From Clostridiaceae bacterium (GTDB lineage Bacteria > Bacillota > Clostridia > Oscillospirales > Acutalibacteraceae), in the NCBI GenBank assembly GCA_016287385.1, contig JAEEWM010000015.1, forward strand, positions 1 to 64,000: DNA of 64,000 nucleotides, read 5' to 3'. Made by a program: the position numbers and the translations under genes. This document shows positions 15,024 to 23,127 of this stretch, piece by piece (position 1 is the stretch's first letter; the number at the start of each line of letters is the position of its first letter). Under the pieces are notes generated by a model, which ran no database searches, was not told the DNA's origin, and saw only the letters and a program-made list of their open reading frames with translations.

Positions 15024-15965
15024 CTGCTCGGCAAAATAAACTTCTTTAACGGTAAAGGTTTTACCGTTTAAGTATTCGAGAATACCGCCTTCGGTTTTGA
15101 AATCGAAGGCGATTTTATATGAATAAAGCGCCTGCTTTGAGAATCCCGCCTTTTTATCCTCGGCAAGGCGGCCGTATTTGCCGTCGCCGAGGAGCGGATG
15201 ACCGATTGACGCCATGTGCGCTCTTATCTGATGTGTGCGCCCCGTGAGCAGTTCGACCTCTATAAGCGAAAGGTCGCCCTTGCTTTTAATAACGGTATAT
15301 TTTGTTTTTACCGTGAGGTTTTTATCGGTTTTTCTGCCCGAAAGATACACCTTGTTTTTATCCTCGTTCTTTTCGAGAAACCCTTCAAGCGTGGCGCTTT
15401 TAACCTTCGGCACGCCGTGTATTACCGCGAGATAGCGTTTGTCTATTTCGCGGTTTTTTATTTTTTCGCAAAGCACGGCGAGCGCCTCGGCGTTTTTGGC
15501 GGCGAGCACTATTCCGCCGGTGTTGCGGTCTATCCGGTTGGCGAGCGCGGGGGCGAAGCTCTGACTTTTTTCGGGCAGATATTCCCCTTTTTCGTACAAA
15601 TATCGCTGAATACGGCCTATAAGCGTATCGGAAAACTCTTTGCCGTCCGGGTGGGAAAGAAGCCCCTGCGGCTTGTCCGCGATAAGGATGTTTTCATCCT
15701 CGTAAACGATATTCAGCCGGTCCGACGCGCCGAGGAAATCGTATTTGCGCTTTACGGGCGCAAAAAACTCGTCGTTTATATACGCCTCTACCGTGTCGCC
15801 CTCTTTAAGTCGGGTATCGCACTTCGCGCGGCCGCCGCAGACCTTAATGCGTTTAAGGCGTATGTATTTGTTCAAAAGCGAAGCGGGAAGAGACGGGCAG
15901 ACTTTTTGCATAAATCTGTCAAGCCGCTTGCCGCTGTCGTCTTTTTGCACTACAAAACTTTTCAT
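14994..15965 (-). CDS. RluA-family 23S rRNA pseudouridine synthase
   Basis: 323 residues. An S4 RNA-binding domain (about 13-70; LDRFMQKVCPSLPASLLNKY) precedes the catalytic domain with the aspartate in NRIDRNTGGIVLAAK (Asp146) and the later GRTHQIRAH motif. The HRLD motif reads NRID here, an accepted variant of the RluC/RluD branch. The substrate uridines cannot be told from sequence. It is probably cotranscribed with the AGCS gene (8-base gap) and runs head-on into engB. Confidence 0.92.
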   Translation of the reverse strand: MKSFVVQKDDSGKRLDRFMQKVCPSLPASLLNKYIRLKRIKVCGGRAKCDTRLKEGDTVEAYINDEFFAPVKRKYDFLGASDRLNIVYEDENILIADKPQGLLSHPDGKEFSDTLIGRIQRYLYEKGEYLPEKSQSFAPALANRIDRNTGGIVLAAKNAEALAVLCEKIKNREIDKRYLAVIHGVPKVKSATLEGFLEKNEDKNKVYLSGRKTDKNLTVKTKYTVIKSKGDLSLIEVELLTGRTHQIRAHMASIGHPLLGDGKYGRLAEDKKAGFSKQALYSYKIAFDFKTEGGILEYLNGKTFTVKEVYFAEQLFGISVDGI

Positions 15966-15973
15966 AAACTACC

Positions 15974-17314
15974 TCAAAGGTTTTTCTTGCCTTTGATTAT
16001 ATAATCAAACCGCCGCAAAGTCAACCTGCCGGCACACCCCGCGCGAAATTTTTCGGCGGCGATTTTCTTTCTTCCGGCAAATATCGCGGCAAAGTTTACC
16101 GTCATCATAAAAAGCGTGCAGATTTCGGCAATTTGCCAGACCGTATCCGCGCTCCCCGCCGCGCCGTAAAGTGAGAGAGCACAATAAGCGAAGGGGACCG
16201 CGGCGCCGAAGAGCCCCGCCGTTTCGGCAAATCTGACGGCGTATATACCCCAGCCGACGAGTGAGGAAAAAGCAAAAATAATTATCGCCGGGCAGAAGAA
16301 AAACAGCGCTTTTTCGCCGAGCAGGCGGCGAAACGCAAAAAGCGCGGTGAGCGCGCCCGCGTCGGCGCCGTAACCGCGTATACCCGAGCTTAACACCACG
16401 AGCGCGGTGAGCGTGCATAAAACCATTGTGTCGATAAACACCTCAAATATTCCGAAAAGGGCGATTTCTTCCGCGTCGCCCCCGCTTTTCTCATAAGCGA
16501 GCGCGGATACGCCGAGCCCCGCCTCGTTTGAAAAAATCCCGCGGGCGGTCCCCGCCTTTACGGAGAGAAAGACAGAGCCCACCGCGCCGCCGGTCACAGC
16601 CGCCGGGTCAAACGCGCCGTGAAAAATACGGCAAAAGACACGCGGAAGCTCGCGGCGGGCGAAAAAGAGCGCGGCGAGGCATAAGATAATATATCCCGCC
16701 GCCATAAGAGGCAGTATTTTTTCGCAAAAACGAAAGGCGATACGCCGTCGCAAAAGATAAAACCCGAGCAGTGAAAAGCATATCCCCGTTATGTAAAGCA
16801 CATTTTTTTCCGGAACGCCGGCGCGCGACAGGAGCATGGCCGCCGACTGTGCCGCGGCGTTGCTCTGCGTTACGTTACCGACTCCCGCCGCGGTAAGAAG
16901 CCCGAAAAGGCAGAATACGCGGAGCGCTTTTTCGCCGAGGGAGAAGCGCACATAACCGAACGCGCCTGCGCCGCTTTTTGAAAGGTATATTTCACAAAAT
17001 TTTACCGAGAGCGCCAGCAGTGCCGATACCCACATCCAGAACACCGCGCCCGGACCGCCTAAGGTCACGGCTCCCGCCACGCCGACTATGTTGCCCGTGC
17101 CTACCGTGGCGCTGAGCGCGACAAACGCCGATTTAAGCGGTGAAGCGCCGCCGGAAGACTCCTTTTTGCGGTTAAAAACAGTTTTTGCCGCCGCTTTTGC
17201 CTTTCTTATTCCGACAAAGCCGGTTTTAAGATTTATAAAGATGAAAAAGACAACTATGAAGCATAAAGCGGGAAGCCCGTAGAGGGCGGAATGAAGTATC
17301 GATACGATTCGCAA
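15974..17314 (-). CDS. Sodium:amino-acid symporter, AGCS (alanine/glycine) family
   Basis: 446 residues from a TTG at 17314 that has GGGG seven bases before it; the longer frame starting at TTG 17359 would overlap the tRNA promoter. About ten to eleven membrane helices are visible. The family signature ALSATVGTGNIVGVAGA and GPGAVFWMWVSALL are present, as are EAGLGVSALAYE and the QSNAAAQSAAM segment. The family imports alanine or glycine with sodium. It is several residues shorter than Bacillus AlsT but appears complete. Confidence 0.92.
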   Translation of the reverse strand: MRIVSILHSALYGLPALCFIVVFFIFINLKTGFVGIRKAKAAAKTVFNRKKESSGGASPLKSAFVALSATVGTGNIVGVAGAVTLGGPGAVFWMWVSALLALSVKFCEIYLSKSGAGAFGYVRFSLGEKALRVFCLFGLLTAAGVGNVTQSNAAAQSAAMLLSRAGVPEKNVLYITGICFSLLGFYLLRRRIAFRFCEKILPLMAAGYIILCLAALFFARRELPRVFCRIFHGAFDPAAVTGGAVGSVFLSVKAGTARGIFSNEAGLGVSALAYEKSGGDAEEIALFGIFEVFIDTMVLCTLTALVVLSSGIRGYGADAGALTALFAFRRLLGEKALFFFCPAIIIFAFSSLVGWGIYAVRFAETAGLFGAAVPFAYCALSLYGAAGSADTVWQIAEICTLFMMTVNFAAIFAGRKKIAAEKFRAGCAGRLTLRRFDYIIKGKKNL

Positions 17315-17343
17315 GATTATTCCCCGTTTTTTGAAATTGCCTA

Positions 17344-17372
17344 TTGATTTTACCGGCAATTTGTGATATTAT
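17344..17372 (+). promoter_or_regulatory. Promoter of tRNA-Arg
   Basis: TTGATT (17344-17349), 17 bases, TATTAT (17367-17372). The -10 lies in the first unit of the tandem repeat that follows. Confidence 0.6.
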
Positions 17373-17467
17373 ACTATGGCACGGAAAAAAGTGACGTGCC
17401 CTATTATACTATGGGCACGGAAAAAAGTGACGTGCCCTATTATACTATGGCACGGAAAAAAGCCGTG
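17367..17467 (+). repeat. Tandem repeat with a -10-like word and a hairpin in each unit
   Basis: Three units start at 17367, 17402 and 17438 (35 and 36 bases, the last cut to 30). Each begins TATTATACTATGG and continues with CACGGAAAAAAG. The first two contain the inverted pair GGCACG/CGTGCC; the third ends in the shorter pair CACGG/CCGTG. The array lies between the tRNA promoter and the tRNA. Confidence 0.85.
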
Positions 17468-17484
17468 TTAAAAAAATACGTTAT

Positions 17485-17561
17485 GCGCCGGTAGCTCAGC
17501 TGGATAGAGCGTCTGGCTACGGACCAGAAGGTCGGGAGTTCGAATCTTCTCCGGCGCGCCA
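17485..17561 (+). tRNA. tRNA-Arg (anticodon ACG)
   Basis: 77 bases fold as a full cloverleaf. The acceptor stem is GCGCCGG/CCGGCGC with discriminator G and an encoded CCA. The D-arm reads GCTCAGCTGGATAGAGC, the anticodon stem TCTGG/CCAGA encloses the loop CTACGGA with anticodon ACG, and the T-loop is TTCGAAT. The A at the wobble site would be edited to inosine by TadA to read CGU, CGC and CGA. Confidence 0.98.
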
Positions 17562-17566
17562 AAAAT

Positions 17567-17596
17567 AAAACCACCACCGGTGGTTTTTATTTTTGG
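17567..17596 (+). terminator. Terminator of tRNA-Arg
   Basis: Stem AAAACCACC (17567-17575) with GGTGGTTTT (17579-17587), loop ACC, then TATTTTT. This hairpin is also the first part of the duplicated block described next. Confidence 0.85.
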
Positions 17597-17818
17597 CAAA
17601 AAGCGCCGGAGGAGATTCGAAAAGGGCGGTTTCGGCGAAGCCGAAATGCCAACCTTTCAGTGAACGGTTGGCAAGCCCGCGTGCGTGCCGGCGGCGTTGC
17701 CGCCGGGCGAATCTTCCGTCGTCTTAATACCGCTCAACGGAAAACCACCACCGGTGGTTTTTATTTTTGGCAAAAAAGCGCCGGAGGAGATTCGAAAAGG
17801 GCGGTTTCGGCGAAGCCG
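17567..17818 (+). repeat. Duplicated 77/78-base block with inverted copies of the tRNA-Arg 3' half
   Basis: Copy A is 17567-17643 and copy B is 17741-17818; they differ by one extra A. Each has the CCACCACCGGTGG terminator hairpin, then GCGCCGGAGGAGATTCGAA (17603-17621 and 17778-17796), then GGGCGGTTTCGGCGAAGCCG. The middle word is the reverse complement of the tRNA T-arm and acceptor strand with one mismatch. Between the copies, 17648-17672 and about 17688-17706 form two more hairpins. No convincing gene lies here; an open frame at 17660-17977 crosses the repeat and the M50 gene and is not supported. Confidence 0.85.
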
Positions 17819-17821
17819 CCC

Positions 17822-18415
17822 TCATTTTTTCAGTATCGCGCAAACGGCGAGATAAAGCGCAACTATGAAAACCGAAAGGTTTACGCTGCCCTTAATTATC
17901 AGGTAGATTCCCGCCAGAAACACCGCCGCCGCGAGCACGGCGGTTACGACGTTTACTACGCGCATAGCCGCATATAAATCTTTTTTGCGGCATAAGAGAA
18001 TTAGCAGAAGTCTTCCGCCGTCGAGTCCCGATACAGGCAGCATATTGAACGCCGCCACAACGCCGTTGATAAGAGCAAACTTCATCGCGGTGTCGGAGCC
18101 GCTTATATGCGCGTTAATAAACAGCGCCGCGCCGACCGCGACGTTTGCGAGCGGACCCGAAACCGATACCGCCGCCCGCGCCTTTTGCGGACGCGAGTAT
18201 TCCTCGATTATCTGTACCGAGGCGGGGATAAGCCGTATTTCCCTCGGTGCGCAGTCGGTTACCCACATGGTAAACAGATGCCCGGTCTCGTGTATCAGAA
18301 CGGAGAAAAGCGTCGGTATAACGAGCCCTGTGCGGTCGGTGGCAAGCATAAAGGAAACCGTCGCGGTAAAAAGAAAAGACACATATATCTTTGTTCCGAA
18401 AAGACTAAATCTCAT
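17822..18415 (-). CDS. SpoIVFB-like M50 site-2-type membrane metalloprotease
   Basis: 197 residues with about five to six membrane segments. The zinc site HETGH (residues 43-47) lies in the second helix region and the third ligand is in NMLPVSGLDGGRLL. Both motifs fit M50B proteases of the SpoIVFB type, which cut pro-sigma-K inside the membrane during sporulation. The protein is shorter than Bacillus SpoIVFB and has no CBS domain visible. Its start overlaps the end of a small membrane protein gene by 11 bases, so the two are translationally coupled. spoIID nearby supports, but does not prove, a sporulation role. Confidence 0.82.
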   Translation of the reverse strand: MRFSLFGTKIYVSFLFTATVSFMLATDRTGLVIPTLFSVLIHETGHLFTMWVTDCAPREIRLIPASVQIIEEYSRPQKARAAVSVSGPLANVAVGAALFINAHISGSDTAMKFALINGVVAAFNMLPVSGLDGGRLLLILLCRKKDLYAAMRVVNVVTAVLAAAVFLAGIYLIIKGSVNLSVFIVALYLAVCAILKK

Positions 18416-18635
18416 CTTCCGCTCCGTTTATAACGGCGAAGACGTCGGTATCCGCGGCGGCGTTTTCACTGTACCACCCGCGTATCCTGACAAAGGCCGC
18501 CGGCGCGAAGAATTTAAGCACCGTCACGGTGATTATGAGCGTCGCCGCCAGTATGCACTCGCATACCGTGACGGCGAAAAACACGTTTTTCGGTTCCTTT
18601 TCTTGTATATTGATTTCGCTTTGCACATTCGCCAC
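18405..18635 (-). CDS. Small single-pass membrane protein, partner of the M50 protease
   Basis: 76 residues from a GTG at 18635. A GTG three codons later has a better-placed AAGGCGGTGG and is an equally good start. A charged N-terminus (QSEINIQEKEPKN) is followed by one membrane helix (VFFAVTVCECILAATLIITVTVL) and a short acidic outer tail. The position before an M50 gene matches that of SpoIVFA, the inhibitory anchor of SpoIVFB. However, the protein is far shorter and lacks the LytM domain, so homology is not claimed. Confidence 0.65.
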   Translation of the reverse strand: MANVQSEINIQEKEPKNVFFAVTVCECILAATLIITVTVLKFFAPAAFVRIRGWYSENAAADTDVFAVINGAEDEI

Positions 18636-18677
18636 CGCCTTTTAATACAAATATATTAAAACAGCGGACAAAATATG

Positions 18678-18701
18678 AGGGGCGATTTTTTAATCGCCCC
18701 T
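18678..18701. other. Hairpin between rplL and the M50 operon
   Basis: Ten-pair stem AGGGGCGATT / AATCGCCCCT with a T4 loop, without a T run after it. It may be a backup to the rplL terminator or a leader structure of the M50 operon. Confidence 0.5.
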
Positions 18702-18716
18702 TTGCACTGATAAAAA

Positions 18717-18746
18717 AGCAAAAAAATCGCACCCTTGCGGGTGCGA
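18717..18746 (-). terminator. Intrinsic terminator of rplJL
   Basis: On the minus strand TCGCACCCGCAAGGGTGCGA folds into a stem (18727-18746) and is followed by seven T. It lies 7 bases after the rplL stop. Confidence 0.92.
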
Positions 18747-18752
18747 AGTTTT

Positions 18753-19130
18753 TTATTTGAGTTCGACTTTCGCGCCAACCTCTTCGAGTTTGGCTTTGAT
18801 TGCCTCGGCGTCTTCCTTGGAAGCCGCTTCTTTAAGGGTGTTCGGAGCGCCGTCAACAAGCGCCTTCGCGTCTGCAAGACCAAGACCGGTGATTTCACGA
18901 ACCGCCTTGATAACCTTGATCTTCTCAGCGCCCGCGTCTGCGAGGATTACGTCAAATTCGCTCTTCTCCTCAGCCGCCGCTGTTTCGCCGCCTGCGGGAG
19001 CCGCAACCGCAACCGCCGCTGCCGCTGATACGCCGAATTCCTCTTCTACCGCTTTAACGAGCTCTGAAAGCTCAAGAACCGTAAGAGTTTTTAACTCTTC
19101 AACAATTGCTGTAACTTTTTCTGCTGCCAT
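18753..19130 (-). CDS. rplL: 50S ribosomal protein L7/L12
   Basis: 125 residues, the normal size. The N-terminal dimer domain has [24 protein letters not shown], followed by an Ala/Pro-rich hinge and the C-terminal factor-binding domain with [20 protein letters not shown] and ALVDGAP. It forms the mobile stalk that recruits elongation factors. It follows rplJ after 32 bases, the standard order. Confidence 0.99.
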   Translation of the reverse strand: MAAEKVTAIVEELKTLTVLELSELVKAVEEEFGVSAAAAVAVAAPAGGETAAAEEKSEFDVILADAGAEKIKVIKAVREITGLGLADAKALVDGAPNTLKEAASKEDAEAIKAKLEEVGAKVELK

Positions 19131-19162
19131 TTTCTTTTTCCTCCAAAAATTTAAGTATTGAA

Positions 19163-19678
19163 TTACTCTGCTTGTTCGCCGTTTTTATCAACTATTGCTT
19201 GTACGGCACGGGCGAAAGCCGCGATTGGCGCCTGGAATGCGCCGACGACCGTTGCGAGAAGGACCTCACGACTCGGCAATTTCGCGATAGCGTTAATTGT
19301 ATCGAGGTCCGCGAGTTTTCCGTCTAAAAAGCCTGCCTTTATCTTAAAGGTTTCGCTCTTATCGGCATACTTTGAAAGAATGCGCGCCGGAGCGGCGTAA
19401 TCATCGTTTGAAAGAGCAATAGCCGTTGTACCCTCTAAAACGGACTTTATACCTTCAAGCTCGGTATCCTGCACCGCACGGGACAAAAGCGTGTTCTTTG
19501 CTACAAAGTAATCTACACCGTTCTCGCGAAGTTCTTTACGAAGAGCCGTATCATCCGCCACGTTTATACCTTTGTAGTCGACTAATACGCCGATAACCGC
19601 GGCACCGATTTTCTCTTTAAGATCCGCAACGATTTTTTGTTTTTCTTCTAAAACTTTTGCGTTTGGCAATTTTTTCAC
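19163..19678 (-). CDS. rplJ: 50S ribosomal protein L10
   Basis: 171 residues. N-terminal rRNA-binding region with [19 protein letters not shown] and the NTLLSRAV helix; the C-terminal helix ([19 protein letters not shown]) binds L7/L12 dimers. It forms the base of the L10(L12)4 stalk. The gene is preceded by an L10 leader with an attenuator, so it is probably autoregulated by the L10-L12 complex. rplKA are not adjacent in this window. Confidence 0.98.
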   Translation of the reverse strand: MKKLPNAKVLEEKQKIVADLKEKIGAAVIGVLVDYKGINVADDTALRKELRENGVDYFVAKNTLLSRAVQDTELEGIKSVLEGTTAIALSNDDYAAPARILSKYADKSETFKIKAGFLDGKLADLDTINAIAKLPSREVLLATVVGAFQAPIAAFARAVQAIVDKNGEQAE

Positions 19679-19689
19679 CTCAACTCAAA

Positions 19690-19720
19690 CAAAAAATGTC
19701 CATCCAAAGCGGATGGACAT
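19690..19720 (-). terminator. Attenuator hairpin in the L10 leader
   Basis: Minus-strand ATGTCCATCC / GGATGGACAT stem with a 5-base loop, followed by TTTTTTG, 12 bases before the rplJ start. Confidence 0.88.
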
Positions 19721-19800
19721 GAAAATACAAAAACCTTTTCACGCTCACCTCGGCAGGCGTAAAACTTACGACATAAAGTCACCTGCTGTCTTTGGATTGC
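19696..19800 (-). promoter_or_regulatory. Ribosomal protein L10 leader RNA
   Basis: The minus-strand 5' region begins CAATCCAAAGACAGCAGGTG and continues with the GTCGTAAG...GCCTGCCGAGGTG pairing typical of the L10 leader family. It ends in a hairpin (19696-19705 / 19711-19720) and T run. Binding of L10(L12)4 is known in this family to lower rplJL expression. Confidence 0.88.
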
Positions 19801-19807
19801 AAGGGCT

Positions 19808-19836
19808 ATTATATATTAAAGGAAAGCGTTTGTCAA
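19808..19836 (-). promoter_or_regulatory. Consensus sigma-A promoter of rplJL
   Basis: TTGACA, 17 bases, TATAAT on the minus strand, a perfect consensus match as expected for ribosomal protein genes. Confidence 0.93.
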
Positions 19837-19845
19837 GTATTTTTT

Positions 19846-20814
19846 TTACGGTTTTAATGTTGTGCCCGGGTAATAGTGGTTAAGTATTTCCTTGTAGGAG
19901 GCGCCGCCTTTCGCGAGATATTCGGCGCCGTACTGGCTCATACCCACGCCGTGACCTCTGCCGGTGCAGGTAAAGGTGTAGGAGCCGTCGGCGTATTCTG
20001 CTGAAAAAGAGGCGCTCGGCAGACCGAGCAGCGCCGCGATTTTACTCCCCGAAACGGTATTGCCGCCGCAGTCAAGCGAGAGAACGAGCCCGGTTTGCGA
20101 CGTTTTGATCTCTGAAAAAATATTCTCTGCGGCGGGAACGTTGCAAACCGAAGAAAGCTTCGTTTTAAGTTCATCCGCGCTTAACGAAAAAACCGATTTG
20201 TAATCGGGGCTGAGCCTGTCGCATTCGCTTTCAACGGATATAAGATACGGTTTATCGCCGCCGAAAACCTCTTTGCAGGAATTTGTCGTCCCGCTCGACA
20301 GCGAGTGATAAAGCGCAAGCGCGGGCTCGCCGCCGTACGAAAGATATTCGCCGTGTACCTCGCTTATCGCCGCCTTAATGTTTCCGGCGTAGACGTCGTA
20401 GTTTTCACCCCAGCGCTCCTTTAATTTTTCGGCGGGGAGATAGCTCTGGTCGGTTTTGTAGCTGTCGGTAAGGTCGTATTCCGCTTCCTTGCGCGACGCC
20501 TTACGGTAAAGCGCAAAGGAATACGCCGCCACGCACTGCGCTTTAAGCGCCTCCTTCGGCGATAAAGCCGACATCTCCGCCGAGACGACGCCGAAAAGAT
20601 AATCCTCCGCGGCAAGTTCGATTATTCCGTCATCCGTTTTTACGCGGAAGGACACTTCGCGCGAGTCCTCCGTAAAACCGCCGGCTTCATCGGAATAGGG
20701 AAAACGGATCCCCGCCGCGGCTTCTTTTACGGTTTGTCCGCTTCTTAAACCCGTAAAAGGAATAATTAAAAGACAAAGGGCAACAATAATGCTTGTTATG
20801 ACCGTACTTTTCAT
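19846..20814 (-). CDS. spoIID: SpoIID-type peptidoglycan lytic transglycosylase
   Basis: 322 residues with an N-terminal membrane anchor (about 5-25). The SpoIID core shows LFGVVSAEMSALSPKEALKAQ, whose Glu in AEM fits the known catalytic residue. The end motif GRGHGVGMSQYGAEYLAKGG is diagnostic. SpoIID strips stem-peptide-free glycan during engulfment of the forespore, with SpoIIM and SpoIIP in Bacillus. Those partners are not in the window. It lies downstream of the region holding the rplJ promoter, in the same direction, and divergent from the gene at 20902. Confidence 0.9.
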   Translation of the reverse strand: MKSTVITSIIVALCLLIIPFTGLRSGQTVKEAAAGIRFPYSDEAGGFTEDSREVSFRVKTDDGIIELAAEDYLFGVVSAEMSALSPKEALKAQCVAAYSFALYRKASRKEAEYDLTDSYKTDQSYLPAEKLKERWGENYDVYAGNIKAAISEVHGEYLSYGGEPALALYHSLSSGTTNSCKEVFGGDKPYLISVESECDRLSPDYKSVFSLSADELKTKLSSVCNVPAAENIFSEIKTSQTGLVLSLDCGGNTVSGSKIAALLGLPSASFSAEYADGSYTFTCTGRGHGVGMSQYGAEYLAKGGASYKEILNHYYPGTTLKP

Positions 20815-20826
20815 ATTAAACCTCTA

Positions 20827-20855
20827 TTGACATTTTACCGCTTGAAACTTATAAT
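20827..20855 (+). promoter_or_regulatory. Consensus sigma-A promoter of the membrane protein at 20902
   Basis: TTGACA (20827-20832), 17 bases, TATAAT (20850-20855), both perfect. Transcription would start near 20862, which argues against the ATG at 20863 and for the one at 20902. Confidence 0.9.
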
Positions 20856-20901
20856 ATACTAAATGTATATGAAAAAAATTCCTCAAATAGAAGGTGTAAT
20901 A

Positions 20902-21714
20902 ATGCGTAAGTACAAAGTTTTAACGGTCTGGTGCGCCGCCGCGGCGGCGCTTGTCGCACTTCGTATTTATCAGCTTGTATCGCTTACCGAATACGGTACG
21001 GGATTTATAAAAGAGGGTTCGCACACCGCTTATATTATCACTTCCTGCGCGGCGGCGGTTTTAACCGCCTGCGTCGCGGTCTTTGCGGCGGCGGGCGTCA
21101 AGGGCTCAAAGGAGCATAAGGAGTTTCATCTTGTAACCTCGCTGTGCGCGCTGGCTTTCGGCGCCGCGGCGGCGGCGGACGTTCTGGTAAACAAGTACGC
21201 GAGCGCTCCGCAGTACGTAAAAATCGCCTGCATATTCCTGGGCCTTCTTACCGCCGCGTTTTACGCGCTTTTCGCGTTCCGCTGCGCCGTGCATTTTCCG
21301 CTTTCCCCGAAGCTTGCCGCAATACCGGTGCTTTTCTTTGTCGTGAAGTCGGTAACGGTATTTATACAGGGCTCGTATCATGTGGTGATAAGCGATACCG
21401 TCATAGAGGTCGGCGTTTACGCGTTTACCATGCTCTTCCTCTTGGAGTACGCCCGCGCGGTAAACGGGCTCTCCGGTAAGAGGAGCGTTCAAAAAATCGC
21501 GGCGTACGGCGTTTGCGCTTCGCTTTTTTCGCTTTTGGCGGCGGCAAAGCTTATAGTTGCGCTTATTTATCCCTCTGCCTTGCACGATACGGCGGAGGGC
21601 GCGGTTCTGCCGCTTTTCTGCGGTGTTTATATTGCCTCGGTCCTCTTTACACAGCTCAGATTCGGGGCGAATGACGACAAGGTCATGGGCGTGTACTATT
21701 CGGGAAAGCATTAA
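20902..21714 (+). CDS. Multi-pass membrane protein of unknown function
   Basis: 270 residues from the ATG at 20902, which has AAGGTG six bases before it. The sequence is highly hydrophobic with about seven to eight predicted helices, for example YKVLTVWCAAAAALVALRI, AYIITSCAAAVLTACVAVF and AAYGVCASLFSLLAAAKLIV. Inner loops are basic. No domain is recognised. It has its own perfect promoter and precedes murA, which also has its own promoter, so no functional link is implied. Confidence 0.8.
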   Translation: MRKYKVLTVWCAAAAALVALRIYQLVSLTEYGTGFIKEGSHTAYIITSCAAAVLTACVAVFAAAGVKGSKEHKEFHLVTSLCALAFGAAAAADVLVNKYASAPQYVKIACIFLGLLTAAFYALFAFRCAVHFPLSPKLAAIPVLFFVVKSVTVFIQGSYHVVISDTVIEVGVYAFTMLFLLEYARAVNGLSGKRSVQKIAAYGVCASLFSLLAAAKLIVALIYPSALHDTAEGAVLPLFCGVYIASVLFTQLRFGANDDKVMGVYYSGKH

Positions 21715-21769
21715 GCGCGGCAGGGCGGTTCTGACTAAAACGCGCCGCCCCGCGTATTTGTGTATTTGT

Positions 21770-21798
21770 TTGACAAATAATACAATATAGTGTATAAT
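21770..21798 (+). promoter_or_regulatory. Consensus sigma-A promoter of murA
   Basis: TTGACA (21770-21775), 17 bases, TATAAT (21793-21798). The start of transcription would be near 21805, so a translation start at 21790 is ruled out. Confidence 0.92.
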
Positions 21799-21843
21799 GC
21801 CTATTACAGTTTTCAGAAAAAACAGACGGGAGTGGCCGGTCTT

Positions 21844-23127
21844 TTGGAGAAATTTGTTATTAACGGCGGCAAGCCGCTTTCGGGCAGTGTCCGTATAAGC
21901 GGCGCTAAAAACGCGGCGGTGGCTATTTTGCCCGCGGTGCTTTTGGCGGACGGTCCGTGCGTAATAGAGAATTTACCTCAGATACTTGACGTCAGCACCT
22001 TGCTTTCATCGCTCAGCGCGCTTGGCGCCGACGTAAAAATAATAAATAAAACGACCGCCAGAATCGACCCTGCTCACGCCGATTCTTTCATTGTTACAAA
22101 AGAAATGGCGCAGGGTATGCGCGCTTCAAGTTATTTTCTCGGCGCTCTGCTCGGCAGGTGCAAAAGGGCGCGAGTGGCGCCTCCGGGCGGCTGCGATTTC
22201 GGCGTTCGCCCTATTGACCAGCATATTAAGGGGTTTGAGGCGCTCGGTACGCGCGTTACGATAGAAAACGGCATGGTGGACGCCCGCGCCGCGTCGCTTA
22301 GCGGCGCGAGTATATATCTCGACGTTGTATCGGTGGGTGCCACGATGAATATAATGCTGGCGGCGGTAAAGGCAAAAGGACTTACGGTGATTGAGAACGC
22401 CGCGAGGGAGCCGCATATAGTCGACCTGGCAAACTTTCTTAACTCCATGGGCGCAAACATCATGGGCGCAGGTACCGGGGTTATTAAAATACGCGGCGTC
22501 GAGCACCTGCACGGCACACAGTACAGCATTATTCCCGACCAGATAGAGGCGGGAACATATATGGTCGCCGCGGCGGCGACCGGAGGCGACGTAACGGTTG
22601 AAAACGTAACGCCGAAGCACCTTGAATCGATAATCGCAAAGCTTATTGAAACAGGCGCGCAGATAGAAGAGTTTGATGAAGCGGTAAGGGTGCGTATGTC
22701 CTCCCGACCGAAGCGTTGTAACGTAAAAACAATGCCGCACCCGGGCTTTCCGACCGATATGCAGCCGCAGATAGCGACTCTTCTTTCGGTGGCGGAGGGG
22801 ACAAGCATAGTCACCGAGGGCGTCTGGGACAACCGTTTCCGTTATGTGGAGCAGTTGACCCTTATGGGCGCGAGTATCCAGGTGGACGGCAAATCGGCGA
22901 TAATCACGGGCGTGGAAAAGCTGAAACCCGCGCCGGTACGCGCGGTCGACCTTCGCGCGGGCGCGGCAATGATAATCGCGGGGCTTATGGCAAAGGGCGA
23001 AACGGTTGTTGAGGAGATTTCGCACATCGACCGCGGCTATGAGCTTCTTACCGAAAAGCTTTCGGCGCTGGGCGCCGATATAAAGCGGGTAAACGATTAC
23101 GGCACGCCTCAGGCGAAGCTCGCGTAG
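21844..23127 (+). CDS. murA: UDP-N-acetylglucosamine 1-carboxyvinyltransferase
   Basis: 427 residues from a TTG at 21844. This start puts the family beginning MEKFVINGGKPLSGSVRISG at residue 1, lies downstream of the promoter, and has GGGAG upstream. The enzyme adds enolpyruvate from PEP to UDP-GlcNAc, the first committed step of peptidoglycan synthesis. The catalytic cysteine is kept in RVAPPGGCDFGVRPIDQH, so fosfomycin sensitivity is expected. Asn/Lys at GAKNAAVA binds substrate. The C-terminal RGYELLTEKLSALGADI is conserved. Length is normal. Confidence 0.97.
   Translation: MEKFVINGGKPLSGSVRISGAKNAAVAILPAVLLADGPCVIENLPQILDVSTLLSSLSALGADVKIINKTTARIDPAHADSFIVTKEMAQGMRASSYFLGALLGRCKRARVAPPGGCDFGVRPIDQHIKGFEALGTRVTIENGMVDARAASLSGASIYLDVVSVGATMNIMLAAVKAKGLTVIENAAREPHIVDLANFLNSMGANIMGAGTGVIKIRGVEHLHGTQYSIIPDQIEAGTYMVAAAATGGDVTVENVTPKHLESIIAKLIETGAQIEEFDEAVRVRMSSRPKRCNVKTMPHPGFPTDMQPQIATLLSVAEGTSIVTEGVWDNRFRYVEQLTLMGASIQVDGKSAIITGVEKLKPAPVRAVDLRAGAAMIIAGLMAKGETVVEEISHIDRGYELLTEKLSALGADIKRVNDYGTPQAKLA

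Noticed and set aside
15216..16004. Plus-strand frame of 262 codons opposite the pseudouridine synthase
   Set aside because: Shadow of the RluA-type gene; the sequence has no recognisable fold and no start signals.
17660..17977. Open frame of 105 codons after tRNA-Arg
   Set aside because: It runs through repeat B and antisense into the M50 protease gene, has no ribosome site and has the composition of repeat DNA.
18405..18635. Calling the small membrane protein SpoIVFA
   Set aside because: Only position and one helix agree; length and the LytM domain do not.
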